Shown piece by piece: positions 1 through 11,406 of a DNA stretch of 64,000 nt. Source of the stretch: Apostichopus japonicus (lineage: Eukaryota; Echinodermata; Holothuroidea; Aspidochirotida; Stichopodidae); contig NC_092567.1 of NCBI RefSeq assembly GCF_037975245.1, positions 12,126,376 to 12,190,375 of the forward strand, given 5' to 3'. The stretch's first letter is position 1; the number at the start of each line of letters is the position of its first letter. Made by a program: the position numbers and the translations under genes. A model generated the notes under the pieces. The model did no database searches. It saw nothing but the letters and a program-made list of their open reading frames with translations, and was not told the DNA's origin.

Positions 1-1995
1 GGAAGAGACCCTTCTCTTTTCATTATTACAATTGTGATTTTTTTTTGAGTAAATGTGTTGCACTCATGTCAATCTAACACCTCCCACTATCCAACAGTTT
101 GCTCCTCCTAACCCCCCCCCCCCCCTCCCTTCCCCGATACCGCCTTCTTCCGCCATTGCTTACAAGTGTAGTACTCCAAAGTCCTGAAGGCCAATGAACA
201 TTCGAACATAACATATCGAGAGTAGTTACACATATATATGCTGTTAGAAATCTTCCTTTATCTCTATCGACGCTGCACAGCAGGGAATTATTACGATTCA
301 CTTACTGAAGGAACCGGCGAGTTGTAGTCACGTCAAATGATGTTAATCTAGTTGACAATGCACATACTCAACTTGATAAATTTGGCCAAGATATGAATAG
401 AGCGTATACTTGACAACTCTATCAAAATCATATCTTTGACTTGTTGCCAAGTTACGTGAAACACACCAAACTCGATTTGTGTTATCATTTTCGTCAAGCG
501 GTAACTTTAGCGTAAACTCGTCAGCTCAACAAAAATATACAACTTTTAAGTGTTTTGAAGAACTCGCATGTCCCTTCAGAACCACTGTAGATTTGTCACC
601 AGTGTCGTAAATATATGATATTACATGCGGCGAATATTGTATATTGTCATAGCATTCCTACACGCACGCTACGATAACGTGATTTGTATTTTGAAATCTA
701 CTAAACTTTTTCACCGAAGTCTCAGACGAGAAAAGTATGTTTTATCATGACGAGTAATTCCAGTAATCACCCGCTGTTTATTGAATTTCCAAATAGTCTG
801 AAAAGTTCCATTGCGGGGCCAGGGCGCGATTTTTTTCCCGAAAAGGTTTGCAAATACTGAGTTTTCATCTAATCAGATTGCTCTGAACGTCAGCATCAAT
901 AATGACCATCACTAGATAGACAGTTGGAAGACAAACACTGAATCAGAGGAATGATAAGGTCCATGGGTCTTAAATGTCAAAACATGAATGAGTTCATTGA
1001 CGTCACTGAAACATGGTGCTTAAGCTGAACAGATGCAATTTTGATGGTGGTTGTCCTGTAACACTTAGTTAAGTTTAGTTACGGGGTTGCCTTCTAAACG
1101 TCCTAACTTTACCTTTAATGCTTGGATCACTTGTTGACCTAACTTATGATACATACGCTACATTGTAAGATTCGTGAGCCGTTCTATTGAAATCGGATTT
1201 CGATTTGTGGAATGGATACACTAAAATCACAAGTCTTAAATGAATATACGCAAACATGACAGCAGCAGTAGTTTGAAATGATACAATACGTGAGTGTATT
1301 GCGCGACTAGATTAGGACTACAGTAAGTCTGCAATTTTCCTGTCTAAAATTTGGTAAATGGCTTGCGAATAATCAAGGCTTAATTTACACGACTTTTATG
1401 TTGAATCATATGTTTCTCCATTGGGTTAGATCATTTATAGAGGAAACTATTGAATATACACAGTACATATAGGACTAAACAGGATAGGCCGAAGCTCAAG
1501 TGAGGGGTGAAGAATGCTGGGTAACCGTCATCAATGACTGATATCCTTGAAAGAATTATTTTTGGTGGAGAGGAAGTTGGTCCTTTTATTGAGTCAAAGT
1601 ATAGACACAAGCTACTAATAATAATCAATCCTGTCATCTCGACAAAAGTTCTGAGCAATTTTAAGAAGTGGTTTCAGAAGGGGATAGGAGTGGGGTGGGG
1701 GGGGGGGGTAGGGTAAAAACTGAACTGTTTTTGCATCACAACACAGTTCTCAAATGTCCATACTGCATAGTGTGCAGTATGGTAGCCTATACTTCCGTCA
1801 CTGCACTGTGTTCACCTTAATACATATATGCCTACAGCACATGTGTGATGCACCATGTACGAAACTGTTACGGTGCTATGTTATCGATAAATGGCTTCAC
1901 AGAAAACTTCGATCAAACGTCGATAGTAGATCATACAATCTAACAAACTAGGGTGCTTAATATATAAACCAGTTCCAAAGATATCTACATATACT
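1..1995. other. gene-free AT-rich DNA
   Basis: No open frame here looks like a gene: all are under 80 codons and none has a recognisable domain. The only conspicuous features are a C run near 112-125 and a G run near 1697-1708. The stretch ends at the 8-bp target duplication of the transposon that begins at 1996. Confidence 0.6.
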
Positions 1996-2301
1996 CACTG
2001 GCGGATCCATGGCCTTTGTTTGGGAGGGGCCAAAGTGGCATTAGAGTGATATGGGGGAGGGGTCTAAGGGGAGGGGGTGCCCCCCTCCCCCTTTGGAAAA
2101 TTTTCTATTGCTGAATGCCCTCAGATGCAATTTGGTGCGACAAAAGTGTACAAAAGTGTACAAAGTGTAAAATATTTATAAAACAAAGTTGGGATCATCT
2201 TTCTCAAGAAATTTTATTTCTCATAGGTAATATATTTCTTACAACCAGCCTGTAACTGCAAAATGGTGTTAAACTGTAAATCCTCATGCTCTTACATTTA
2301 C

Positions 2302-3275
2302 ATAGCTCCCAACTCTTGAGAAGGCAAATGCTGGTCCATGCCACGAATCGCCGTCCTGGGGGAGGGGGTGTCCCCCTCCCCTTTTGAATTATTTTTGGAA
2401 TCCTGGTGATGCCTACATGTAAAATGGTGGCACTTAGAAAGGCTTTTGTCACCCAAAATTTTCTGAGAAATATGCATTTTTTTGTGTGTAACATCAATAA
2501 ATTGAATAGTAGGTGATAATTCATTCTTTCCCGTGGCATGAAAATGTTCGCTGCTCGCCCCAATGAAAAAAATTATAGGCTAATTTGAGGTTCAAATGAT
2601 GCTGTAAAGTAAGGTGACCATATTTACCTGACTGGAATCAGGGACATTTATTGCGTGACTGATATGGGGAGGGGTCTAAGGGGAGGGGGTGTCCCCCTCC
2701 CCTTTTGAAAAATTTCAAGTGCCTAAGGTGCTTAGATGTAAAATGGTGATACTTAGAAGCACTTTTTAAGTCGATTTTATTTTCAAAAATGTAGCTTTCC
2801 TTAGATGAAATTTACTTACTTTACGAATGAGTGCTAGGCTAGATCGATCTAGCATATTCCACTTTACACAGGCCCAACTGAAATACTGGCTAGTTCCGTT
2901 CTGCGACTGCACACTTGACTAAATGTTGTTTTTACAATTGTTTTACTAATAATGTGGGATATTTTCGAAATTCCTGAACATTTTGCGAATCAGGGACATT
3001 TTCGGGGACACTTGTTCATCGGGGACAGCACACTGTAATCGGGGACTGTCCCCGAAAATCGGGGACGTCTGGTCACCTTACTGTAAAGGAGGTTTTATAC
3101 TCTATTATGCTAAATGCTAAAGAAATGATGGTTGCTAAGTCAAAATTTGATGCAAATTTTTTTATGTATACTTGACAATTACAATGCGGTTTTTCGGACG
3201 CTTGTGCGGGTCAGCGGGTTTGGGTGTTAGAATGCGGGTCTAATTCCCGCGAATTGCGGGTCAGTTGGGAGCTCT
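2302..3275. mobile_element. nested element with AGCTCCCAACT termini, inside element A
   Basis: AGCTCCCAACT at 2304 is matched by AGTTGGGAGCT ending at 3273. Candidate target duplications are ACATTTAC (2294-2301) and GCATTTAA (3276-3283), which agree at 6 of 8 bases. The right subterminal region contains repeated GCGGGT motifs. It lies inside element A and encloses the element at 2610-3080, making three nested levels. The exact ends are less certain than those of A. Confidence 0.6.
2610..3080. mobile_element. nested hAT-like MITE, TIR TAAGGTGACCA
   Basis: TAAGGTGACCA at 2610 pairs exactly with TGGTCACCTTA ending at 3080. The target duplication CTGTAAAG is perfect at 2602-2609 and 3081-3088. 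The right side carries a series of CGGGGACA motifs. At 471 bp with no coding frame it is a MITE. It carries its own copy of the G-run/C-run hairpin (about 2662-2705) that also occurs in its host element, although the termini are unrelated. Confidence 0.88.
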
Positions 3276-3452
3276 GCATTTAATTTTAAACCAGAAAACG
3301 AAAAGGTTAAGTCTAGTCTACCACTGCTATTCCTCTCGATTTTTTTAATTTCCAATCATATGATTTAGCGGATGTTCGGAAACACTTTTTGGCTCACCTT
3401 TGGGGGGGGGGGCATGGCCCCCCTTGGCCCCCCCCCCTTGGATCCGCCAGTG

Positions 3453-4725
3453 CATATACTGACGAAAAGCTTCGGGAAATTTTAAACGGGTATACATTCG
3501 TTGCAACGAATTGATTCAGACATTTTGCTTACCGCGAAGTACAAGGTTTCTATATTTATATACTTCCGACCAATCATGAGCGACTATTTACACACAATTG
3601 CAAACTTGTTTGGGGAAAAACGCGACCGGGTAGGGCCTGGGTACGCTCCCCATCCAGATTTGTAAAACTGGTTAATAAAAAGGAACCTGTTAATTTTTGT
3701 AAATTGAAAGTGTCCTTTCCTTATTTAAAAATGTCGTTTTGTTGATAAATTAAGAAATATTTCATTTGAAAGTGCCTTTTTTTGTTTACCCCCCCCCCCC
3801 CCCCCTTCGCAACCCATGCCAAAAAAGGTAGATTGCCATACAGGAATAGTGTGTGTATTTGGGCATACATGGTAAAATGACAAACTATTTTAAGAAATTC
3901 ATGCATTCACTTGGGAAGACGGAGATATGACATTAAGGAAACAGATACATCTATTGGAAACGTATTTATTATTGTATGAAGAAATGATACATAAAAAGAT
4001 GTATTAGGGTATGAATGTAAAATTTCAGTTCCAAGATAAAATGGTTGAGTTTGTTACATCACGATTGTCCATGATACCGTAACGGATCGAATTCCTGTCG
4101 GATAACTAAACCATTTTGTTACACAAAATGAAAAATAGCCGCCTGTATGATACGTTGAATAGCGAGTTACATTCTGGTACATTAAACAAATAAACCATGT
4201 AGTAAATAGTATATAATTCAAAGAACAATTCACAATCAACCCCCCCCTCCCCCCCCCCCCCCACACACACCGCTACAATTACCACTCCATGTCGGTTTTT
4301 GCAGATACATATAAGGACACTACAAAAAAACAAAACATTAACAAGTAATTCCTGTTAATGATTCATTGTCTTCATAGCAAAAGTGGCAGAATGTAGCAAC
4401 ATTTTGCATCTAAGCACCCTTCCATTTTACAAAAGTGCATTCCTGGGGTGCATCGAATGAACCCAAAAGCCTATTTGTTGACGATGACGGTGACGATGAC
4501 GATGACGACGAAGACGACGACGACGATGACAGCAAGAAAGAAATAATTGTTGACACATCTAAAACAAATCTTTGGTAACTCTTTACAATAGCCATATATA
4601 CAAGTTTAATTCAAGTTCAAATTGTGTATTCAAATTCAATCTTCGGTTATCAATCTATTTACCAATGGAGATAAGTAATATAATACAAAAAGTATGTAGC
4701 CAGGGCCATTTTTAAGAAGTCATTT
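3453..4725. other. gene-free DNA with long C runs
   Basis: AT-rich sequence with C runs near 3789-3805 and 4241-4261, the latter followed by a short CA repeat. The minus-strand frames here depend on these homopolymers and have no recognisable domain. Confidence 0.55.
4479..4532. repeat. GAC/GAT trinucleotide microsatellite
   Basis: About 18 consecutive GAC or GAT triplets with a few substitutions. It reads as polyserine on the minus strand, but the surrounding frame has no other coding character. Confidence 0.85.
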
Positions 4726-5605
4726 AAGCGTTACTTAAAACAGGACAATTCGCAAAGGCGTTACAAAGGCTTTTACGTCATCAGTTAAAATTTAGTAACT
4801 GACGTCTCCCTGCTATTGTATATGCAGTAAGGCCTCCGACTCGGTTGGATAATTATGAATATATTTGTTTGTTCCTACGTTTACTGAAGAAATGACTCAT
4901 AACTGAAATTGTGTTTATAATAAAAGTACACAGAATATAAGTGTAACTAAATAATCAAATCAGAACGTATGGCGCATCAGTTGTACGACAGGTTTTAACA
5001 CGGCGATCATGGAAAATATGAAGTAGTGGATATGTTACTGGAAATAGCTTTATATTCCTGCACAGTTTGTACATATTGACCGGTTTTGTAATGGAATTCC
5101 GATACTGTCATTTTCACCTTAGACTTAGAAAAGCTTGATCTATAACTATGGCATTGTATGTTCATCAACACTTCCTCAACCAAACAGTTGGACACAACCT
5201 CACATTCCAGGACCATTTGATACCGGAACCAATCATCAAGGATTGAATATAACATGAAGGATTTCCATTTTATTGAAACTAAATGTCAGTGAGTCAATGA
5301 TATTTACACCAAACAAAGGACATCCAATTAAAACCTGATTAGGTAAGTAAATAAGGTTCATAGATTGTACTGATCAATGTAGGAAACAAGGGAGGTGGTA
5401 AAGTACAGGACCTGGAGACAAAGAGGGAATCCACCACTCCCGACCTCCCCCCCCCCCTACTCACACACACACACAAACACGATATACTTCATTTAGTGTC
5501 AATTTGTATTCAAGTTATTTCATTTTAGGGTGAGCTTGTGTATGTGATGTCTTTTTGTTGTTGATTTTGAACTCACCTATGTGGTTCACCTTTTTTCTTT
5601 GTTTA
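4726..5605 (+). repeat. 0.9-kb dispersed repeat, copy 1 (partner 15387-16280)
   Basis: This block aligns in the same orientation with 15387-16280 over nearly its whole length. Shared landmarks are AAGCGTTACTTAAAACAGGA at the left edge, a region rich in GGAATTCCGATAC, and AGGTAAGTAAATAAGG near 5340. The last looks like a splice donor and is conserved in both copies. Both copies also keep a CA-rich tract and the word TTGATTTTGAAC further right. No TIRs or target duplications were found. It could be an old duplication of a non-coding exon or an unclassified element. A weaker third match lies near 12030-12115. Confidence 0.75.
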
Positions 5606-5619
5606 TGTAATCTACTCTC

Positions 5620-5925
5620 CTTAAAATGAAAGACTGAAATTTTAGTCTAATCATCTGGAATTTCAGTCTAATGATGGATGGCATTAGGGATCAAACTACA
5701 TAGACTAAATTCCAGTCTGAAATGTAAAGACTGAATTTCAGTCTTAGCTAGACTAAATACTCTGCAGTATAATAGACTGAAAATCAAACCATTTTTAACT
5801 GAACAGTTAGAAGTTTAGACTGAATTATTGCAGCACAAGTCTAAATTAGATTGAACACTTTCTAGTATATTAGACTGATATATAGGCTGAAAAGTCAGTC
5901 GTTTAGAATGAATTATTACACATCA
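5620..5925. repeat. palindromic AGACTGAA/TTCAGTCT array
   Basis: AGACTGAA, AGACTAAA and their reverse complements recur many times at irregular spacing over 300 bp. The clearest unit is AGACTGAATTTCAGTCT at 5728-5744, a perfect palindrome with 8-bp arms and a 1-base centre. It directly follows the 0.9-kb repeat and is absent from that repeat's second copy. Function unknown. Confidence 0.75.
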
Positions 5926-6035
5926 TAGCTATACTGTCAATCTTATGAATTGCAAATTCTGGTTTGAAAATGCTTTTCTAATGATCCTCCATGTTGGCTA
6001 AGTGCTGAAATTCTTCATTGTTGATGCATTTACCC

Positions 6036-6208
6036 TCAAAAAGGAAAGAACCCGGGCACGAAAACCAAACTACCGAACGACTGATGCGCTCGCAACCCCA
6101 GTCCCCTTTCATCGGGACTGTGACTGTAAGATCATCGTCGGGTGTGCATTACCATTCCCTTCGAAAGATACTACATATACTACATATGATCTTAGCCAAA
6201 AGGCCGAA
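6036..6208 (-). repeat. SINE-like repeat with a U2 snRNA-like 5' segment, copy 1
   Basis: Read on the minus strand from 6208, the sequence begins TTCGGCCTTTTGGCTAAGAT and continues through two GTAGTAT words. This matches the 5' end of U2 snRNA, known to contain CGGCCTTTTGGCTAAGATCA followed by GTAGTATCT. After about 45 bases the U2 similarity stops. The next ~130 bases instead match 39160-39296, where the U2-like part is absent. The far end has CCCGGGTTCTTTCC, weakly like a Pol III B box. It is either a snRNA-headed SINE or a chimeric retropseudogene. It is not a functional U2 gene, because the body of U2 is missing. Confidence 0.6.
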
Positions 6209-8815
6209 ACACAAGTCACTTTTCTGATCAATGTTTAACAAATCATGTTGTGATTTCAACATTATTCAGTGGAAGTTAAAATTGGTTGTAGACAATGTTA
6301 CTTTCAACATGAGTGAACTGAGTACTTTGGAAATACTATCAGTTGATCAAGAATTGTAGATATCCTACAGGTATAACATGTTAGACAGTTTAACATTTGC
6401 ATATGAAAGAGTATTAAATTCATCACAGAGGGGTGGAATTTGCTTCCACATAGACCTTTTTGTTTTGTTTTAGAGATAGGATATACATAGGTGTTGGCCT
6501 ATGTTTTCAGCTTTAAATGGACTTTTATATCATTTCTATGCTTCATGTACATTCCTGTTCTAGCTTGTGTATTTGTTATATATATCTGCCTTCTATCTCT
6601 GTAACTGGACACATTAACATCTCAGAGCTGCACTGGAAAGAAGCGACTTCTACTGTTGGCAAGATTCGAACATTTGAAGTGCAATAACATAGCCTGCGTG
6701 CACCGTTGTTTTGTATATAACATGAACATCAGACAATCAAGGCATGATAATTTGTCTTACTATGGGATTACCTTAATAAAGATAGAAAAACAAAGTTTTC
6801 AATAAATATGCACAGACATTGCAAATATGTGAGTAAACAATTAAAATGCCTGTAATTATTAATGTGAACTGTTAATATAAAAAGAGAGATACCACAAAAC
6901 AAGAACCCTACAGTCCATAGTAACATAGTTCTTTAGTAAATGGCCACACAGGATCGGAACAGTCGAATCTTGTTCACTTAATGTGCAAGTCATGTACATG
7001 AATCATTGATTTGAGTGGACTTCAAATGGGGTGAGTCATCTTCAGTTCGCTGCAAAAGTGTAGCATTGTCAGATGTTGTGAAGCGACTTCTATCCAATGT
7101 ATTTCTGTGGTTAACGTTAACAAGCAATTGTTTATGTAATTTCACAAACTCCCACATTTTTGGAGACGCAGTGACTTTTGAAGAGCTTGTCGGCTGCCTC
7201 CACAATGTTTGCCTAGCTGGAAATAACTGTTTTGTTGGCTCATGCAGCTAAAATGAAATATTGCTTATGGCCAGTGTCATGTCAACCAGAAAGTTTAAAT
7301 TGCTGACTATACTGGACAATATTCCTTATCCGGGCTGCAGCTTCCACATCTGTGCCTTCCTGTTGAGTAAGGATATGAAATCAATTTAAAGAAATATTCT
7401 TACAGAATTGTTTAGACAGTGAGCTTAACCCGTAAATGCATTTTATATTAACCCAATTGTTGAGGACCCCTGACATGGATAAATCAGATTATTCATGGGA
7501 CTCTTTAACTTGGAGCTAAGAGACAAAGGATACAGTACTTGTATTTCCCTAGGAAAGAATAAAGAAAATGAAATATGACTGGCAAGAGAAGGCAAAGCTA
7601 CTTTAGGTCACCACACATGCAATGTATGTTTAATGTGATGTGTAACATGAAGAATAGCCAGCAAAGAAACATAATGATAAGAATGAGTGAGGGATAACTG
7701 ACCTATCATTGATGGCATTTTGCTGATTGACAATACTAGTACAATTAGTGATAAGGTGATCAAGATGTCAACTTTGCAAGAATTAAAGCACACATCAGGG
7801 TCTGAGGTCTGAGAACCATTCTTTCACAGAAAGGAGATCTTGTCATATGTTTTTCTTTGAGGTAGTGATTAAAACCCTTTATGAATCTTTCACACACTAA
7901 ATCATCTTACCATTACTTATTAACCATAACTGTATTTTTGTGGCATGTTGTCGCCAAATGTTTTCCCACCGTTTTATAGGCTACTATAGCAGTAAGTTTA
8001 GTTGCAAAGATACGAATCTGTCACAATACATTTGGAAAACTAAATATGTATTGTGATGAGGTTTGAATGCTGACAAGATTTTTAAGAAAAAATATTCCCT
8101 GATTTATGCCTTTAGGTCCCATGTTGCGTTCAAGTTAACAAATCGTCATTTCTTTGTGCACAGTAAGCCTATAGTCACACTTCCACATATACTGTATGTT
8201 CTTTTCTTCAAAATTTAGGTTGTATTGAAAATCTGAACAATTAAACAAAATGAGATCAAAACAAACCAGGCGATTATTCACATATACCCCCGTGTTTACA
8301 TTTTCTGAGTTCTAGTGTGCATGTACTGACGGAATTGTGAATTAGCCAATATTTCTAGTAAGAAATACACAATTGGAAAGAATGTTATTGCAGACACTAA
8401 AACGGGATGATATCAGCACAATATGTAGGTTGGTCATAGTTATTACTATTACCAAGGTGATGAAAGCATCCCTATTTGCATGGTTATTCAGCGGCCCTGA
8501 CAATAATTTAAAATGTCTTCAGTATTTAACTTACAGCTATATTCTGTACGAAGTATAGGACATCTCCAGATCTACTAGTTGGCAGCTTCCCATAACTATA
8601 CCTCTTCATATTTACTTATCTGTGCAACATGTAGATTAGAGTAGATATAGTACAGATGTCCTTCTGAAATGAAAAGAAAGAATATTAAATAATTAGAACA
8701 TCACATAAATTGCACCATCTAGTCCAAATGGTATGGACTGTTCATTAAGCTACTTCCCCTAATCACAGGCTGAGAGATTTATCATCCACCTCCTACAACT
8801 TTTACAGATGGTATT
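6209..8815. other. gene-free AT-rich DNA
   Basis: No recognisable gene, RNA or element. Overlapping opposite-strand frames near 6990-7250 (71 and 78 codons) were examined. Neither has a recognisable domain, start context or splice support. Confidence 0.5.
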
Positions 8816-8995
8816 ACAAGTAGATTTAATATTCGGCATAACTTTTGTTTTCCTAATAGGGTTGTAAATTAGTATAACGGTCTGCCTGAGAAAGTTGTAA
8901 TTGCAAGTAGTGTGAATGGGTTTAAGAATGCTTTGGACAAGCACTTTAAGCATGGTTATTGGCTCAGAGTGTTTGTTTCTTCAGGGTTTTTTTCT
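8816..8995 (+). pseudogene. decayed LINE reverse-transcriptase ORF, C-terminal remnant
   Basis: In the plus frame starting at 8816 the translation contains RFNIRHNFCFPNRVVN, a stop (TAG at 8870-8872), then YNGLPEKVVIASSVNGFKNA and LDKHF. This is the typical C-terminal tail of non-LTR retrotransposon ORF2 proteins, whose family pattern is roughly NxR..FF..RVVNLWNSLPexVV.A.SvN.FK..LDKH. The expected LWN tryptophan region is replaced by the stop. The likely 3' untranslated part, with a GGACTATAAGGTCCTTGATG stretch, runs to about 9056. The frame is lost upstream, so the copy is 5'-truncated and dead, as expected of LINE insertions. The clade (CR1, L2 or Jockey-like) cannot be settled from this fragment. 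Confidence 0.75.
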
Positions 8996-10178
8996 CTCTC
9001 AGGACTATAAGGTCCTTGATGGGGACTTGAGTGTCTCCCCTGATATTTTTTTTTTCTACTAAACTAAACTAACCCGTTTGAGGCTTATAGCATTGTACTG
9101 ATAACGTGCTGATGATTATTTTCACACGGCGCTCTGATACATTACACCTAATAGCTACTCTAAGTTACAACTTACGTAGTTACTATTGTTTTTTAATGAT
9201 TAAATCTGAGCACTGTACACAAAACTTGTTTGGCTCCACATAGTAGTTTGAGTATGATAGAGGCAATCATATCACCTTATTTCTCTTCCTTTACAACATT
9301 ATACCCCTAACGCAATGTTATTAAGAAGCATAGACATAGACATAGCCTAGGCTTATTGGTCGGGGTTACAATTAACTAGCGTAACCTCGTTAGGCTTAGG
9401 TAACTTAACATGGGTAAATCAAATAAAAGTTAGGCCTAGGCTAGCTTAACTTAACTGCACATTTACCAACTACTATCTAGCCTACTATAACTAGTGCTAG
9501 ACCAAGACTAGGCCCCGTTGTGTTAAGCCTAGGCTTAAGACAGTAGTACCAGCCAACTATAACTTACAATCCATACGGTAAAATCGCGTATCACGTAACA
9601 TCTTGTGATCATACGCAAATTTGAATGATTCGATACGTAAAGCACGAAGAATAAGATAGACGCTCAAAAAGCCTCAAATTCGATCAAATTCAAAGCAGTA
9701 TGTTACCTTCTCACCATGAGAGAGAAACAGCTATGTTGAACTGTGTTTTAATAAATTTAACTTATGTTTCTCTAATTTTTCTGTACCATCGGCATGCAAA
9801 ACGGTCAGTGCGTGTGAATTGTTTGTAATCTCAATGTAAAATAATTTAAGGTAGGCCTAGCCTAACTTTTTTGTCATTTGAAAACCTAAAACTGTTGTAC
9901 GGATACCTTTACAAAGGATTAATGTTATCTTGCATTATGGTTATATCAGAGAATATCTCAAAACGACATGATCATTAATCACGTCCGTAATATCCCAATA
10001 TGTACATTGTGTACGTGTGCATCAACGATTTTAGATACATTTTGTGAGACTTCAACTGTCAACACTTCAATTTAGTCAAATATTTGAAGGAGAGTATAAT
10101 ATTAAATAATCTTCAGGAAACAGAACGATCAGCTACATCATCAGTTTTTTGGAGAAAGAAAAAGACCAAATTAGATAA
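8996..10178. other. gene-free AT-rich DNA
   Basis: Contains the probable LINE 3' end up to about 9056. After that, between about 9330 and 9560, there is a patch rich in CTAGGC/GCCTAG words (such as TAGGCTTA and GCCTAGGC). No gene or transposon boundary was found. Confidence 0.5.
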
Positions 10179-10186
10179 ATTGCATA

Positions 10187-11398
10187 GAGTGGCGTAGCTA
10201 AGGCCTGGTGAATTGGGACGGGGGGGGGGGGTGTAGTGGCTGAAATTCCAACTGGATGGGTTTTGAAACCATAATATTCCAACTGCTGCCTTGTACCCTC
10301 CATGCACTACTCGTCAACGATACGGTCAGTGTCCTTCAGACTCTCATTTTTCGCGACTGCGCTTTTGTTCCGAACTTGTTTCGATACATTTGTACCACTG
10401 GCCCTCACTTCACGATCTTATGAATCACTCTGGTTAAGCAAGTTAACTGCGTATAAGTTTTCTGCTTGAAGCTACATAGACTACTAACTAAAAAAGCTAT
10501 TTTAATGTAACAAATGGGTATTTATTTTGTCTTCAACAAATTATATTCGACGACATAGTGAATTACCCAAAAATACAGTGCTTTTTCCTAGCGCACTTTA
10601 TTATGATTTTCATTTGGATTGAAGTGAACACTTAAACATTTTGCAGAAAAATGATGAGTTGACGAGATACGATAAGTTGTTTTTTAAACATTTTGCAGAA
10701 AATCATACAATTGCTCAGTTTGAATGAAGTGAACAATTGAACATTTTGCAGAATTTTTTTTTTTAAATTGACGAGATATGATAAGTTGTCAGCTAAACAT
10801 TTTGCAGAAAATGTCCAATTGACGAGATATGATAAGTTGTCAATTAAACATTTTGCAGAAAATTGTTCAATTGCTCAGTTAAAGCAGCTGAGCAATCCAA
10901 CATTTTTCTGATTTATAATAAGATTTTATCTTGTTATCTATACCATTTAATGAAAAATGTCAACTTATGTGGCAAACTTTTTCTTATTTTGATGGCACTT
11001 TTAAGCTTCCGTAGCTTAGTATTGAGCGTTTTAGTTGTATAATTAGTACATAAATAAACCGAATTGAAGCTGGCGAACGTTGTACAGTGGTTCTATGAGG
11101 CATTTTTTGTAGAGTTTTCAAAATCATACGAAGTTTTGTATGGTGGAGTATAAGGATCGCAAGATACAGTTTCTCTAAGTGGCAAGGAAAACAGTAAATA
11201 TGACTAATTAAAGGTAAATTTTGAACGAAACTTTTTCAATTGTTAGGTCATTCACAATCATAGGAATTTATGAATAGGCCCAGGTAAAATAGAGTGTGAC
11301 AGTCGGAAATTCCGACTGTCGCACTCAAATTTTCCAACTATCGTCAGTTTTACCAAGTTTGGGGGGGGGGGTGAGACATCCCGCTGTCGACGTCCCTG
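10187..11398. mobile_element. non-autonomous hAT-like transposon, AGTGGCGTAGCTAAGG family (element G, copy 1)
   Basis: The left end (G)AGTGGCGTAGCTAAGG and the right end CGACGTCCCTG resemble the ends of the clean copy at 52430-53648. The interiors also match: a G run after the left TIR, GAAATTCCAACTGGATGGG, an internal array of ACATTTTGCAGAAAA units, and a terminal TTTTACCAAG plus G run. Candidate target duplications are ATTGCATA (10179-10186) and CGTGCATA (11399-11406), agreeing at 6 of 8 bases, so this copy looks older. There is no transposase frame. The length is 1212 bp. Confidence 0.75.
10627..10900. repeat. internal subrepeats of element G
   Basis: Four to five imperfect units, each containing AACATTTTGCAGAAAA and most also GACGAGATATGATAAGTTGT, spaced about 50-60 bp apart. 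The same units occur at about 52905-53040 in the second copy of the element, so the array belongs to the transposon. Confidence 0.75.
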
Positions 11399-11406
11399 CG
11401 TGCATA

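Larger units (their letters stand above)
1996..3452. mobile_element. non-autonomous hAT-like DNA transposon, TIR CACTGGCGGATCCA (element A)
   Basis: The left end reads CACTGGCGGATCCA and the right end is its exact reverse complement, TGGATCCGCCAGTG. The element is flanked by a perfect 8-bp direct repeat, CATATACT, at 1988-1995 and 3453-3460. The length is 1457 bp and no transposase frame is visible, so it is non-autonomous. An 8-bp target duplication fits the hAT superfamily; P elements also make 8-bp duplications, so the superfamily is inferred. The interior holds a G-run/C-run hairpin near 2046-2094 and two further nested elements. Confidence 0.88.

Noticed and set aside
6166-6208. Functional U2 snRNA gene
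   Set aside because: Only the first ~45 bases resemble U2. The Sm site and 3' stem-loops are absent and the following sequence belongs to another repeat.
6990-7251. Opposite-strand frames of 71 and 78 codons
   Set aside because: They overlap almost entirely, neither shows a domain, and both lack splice signals or neighbouring coding sequence.
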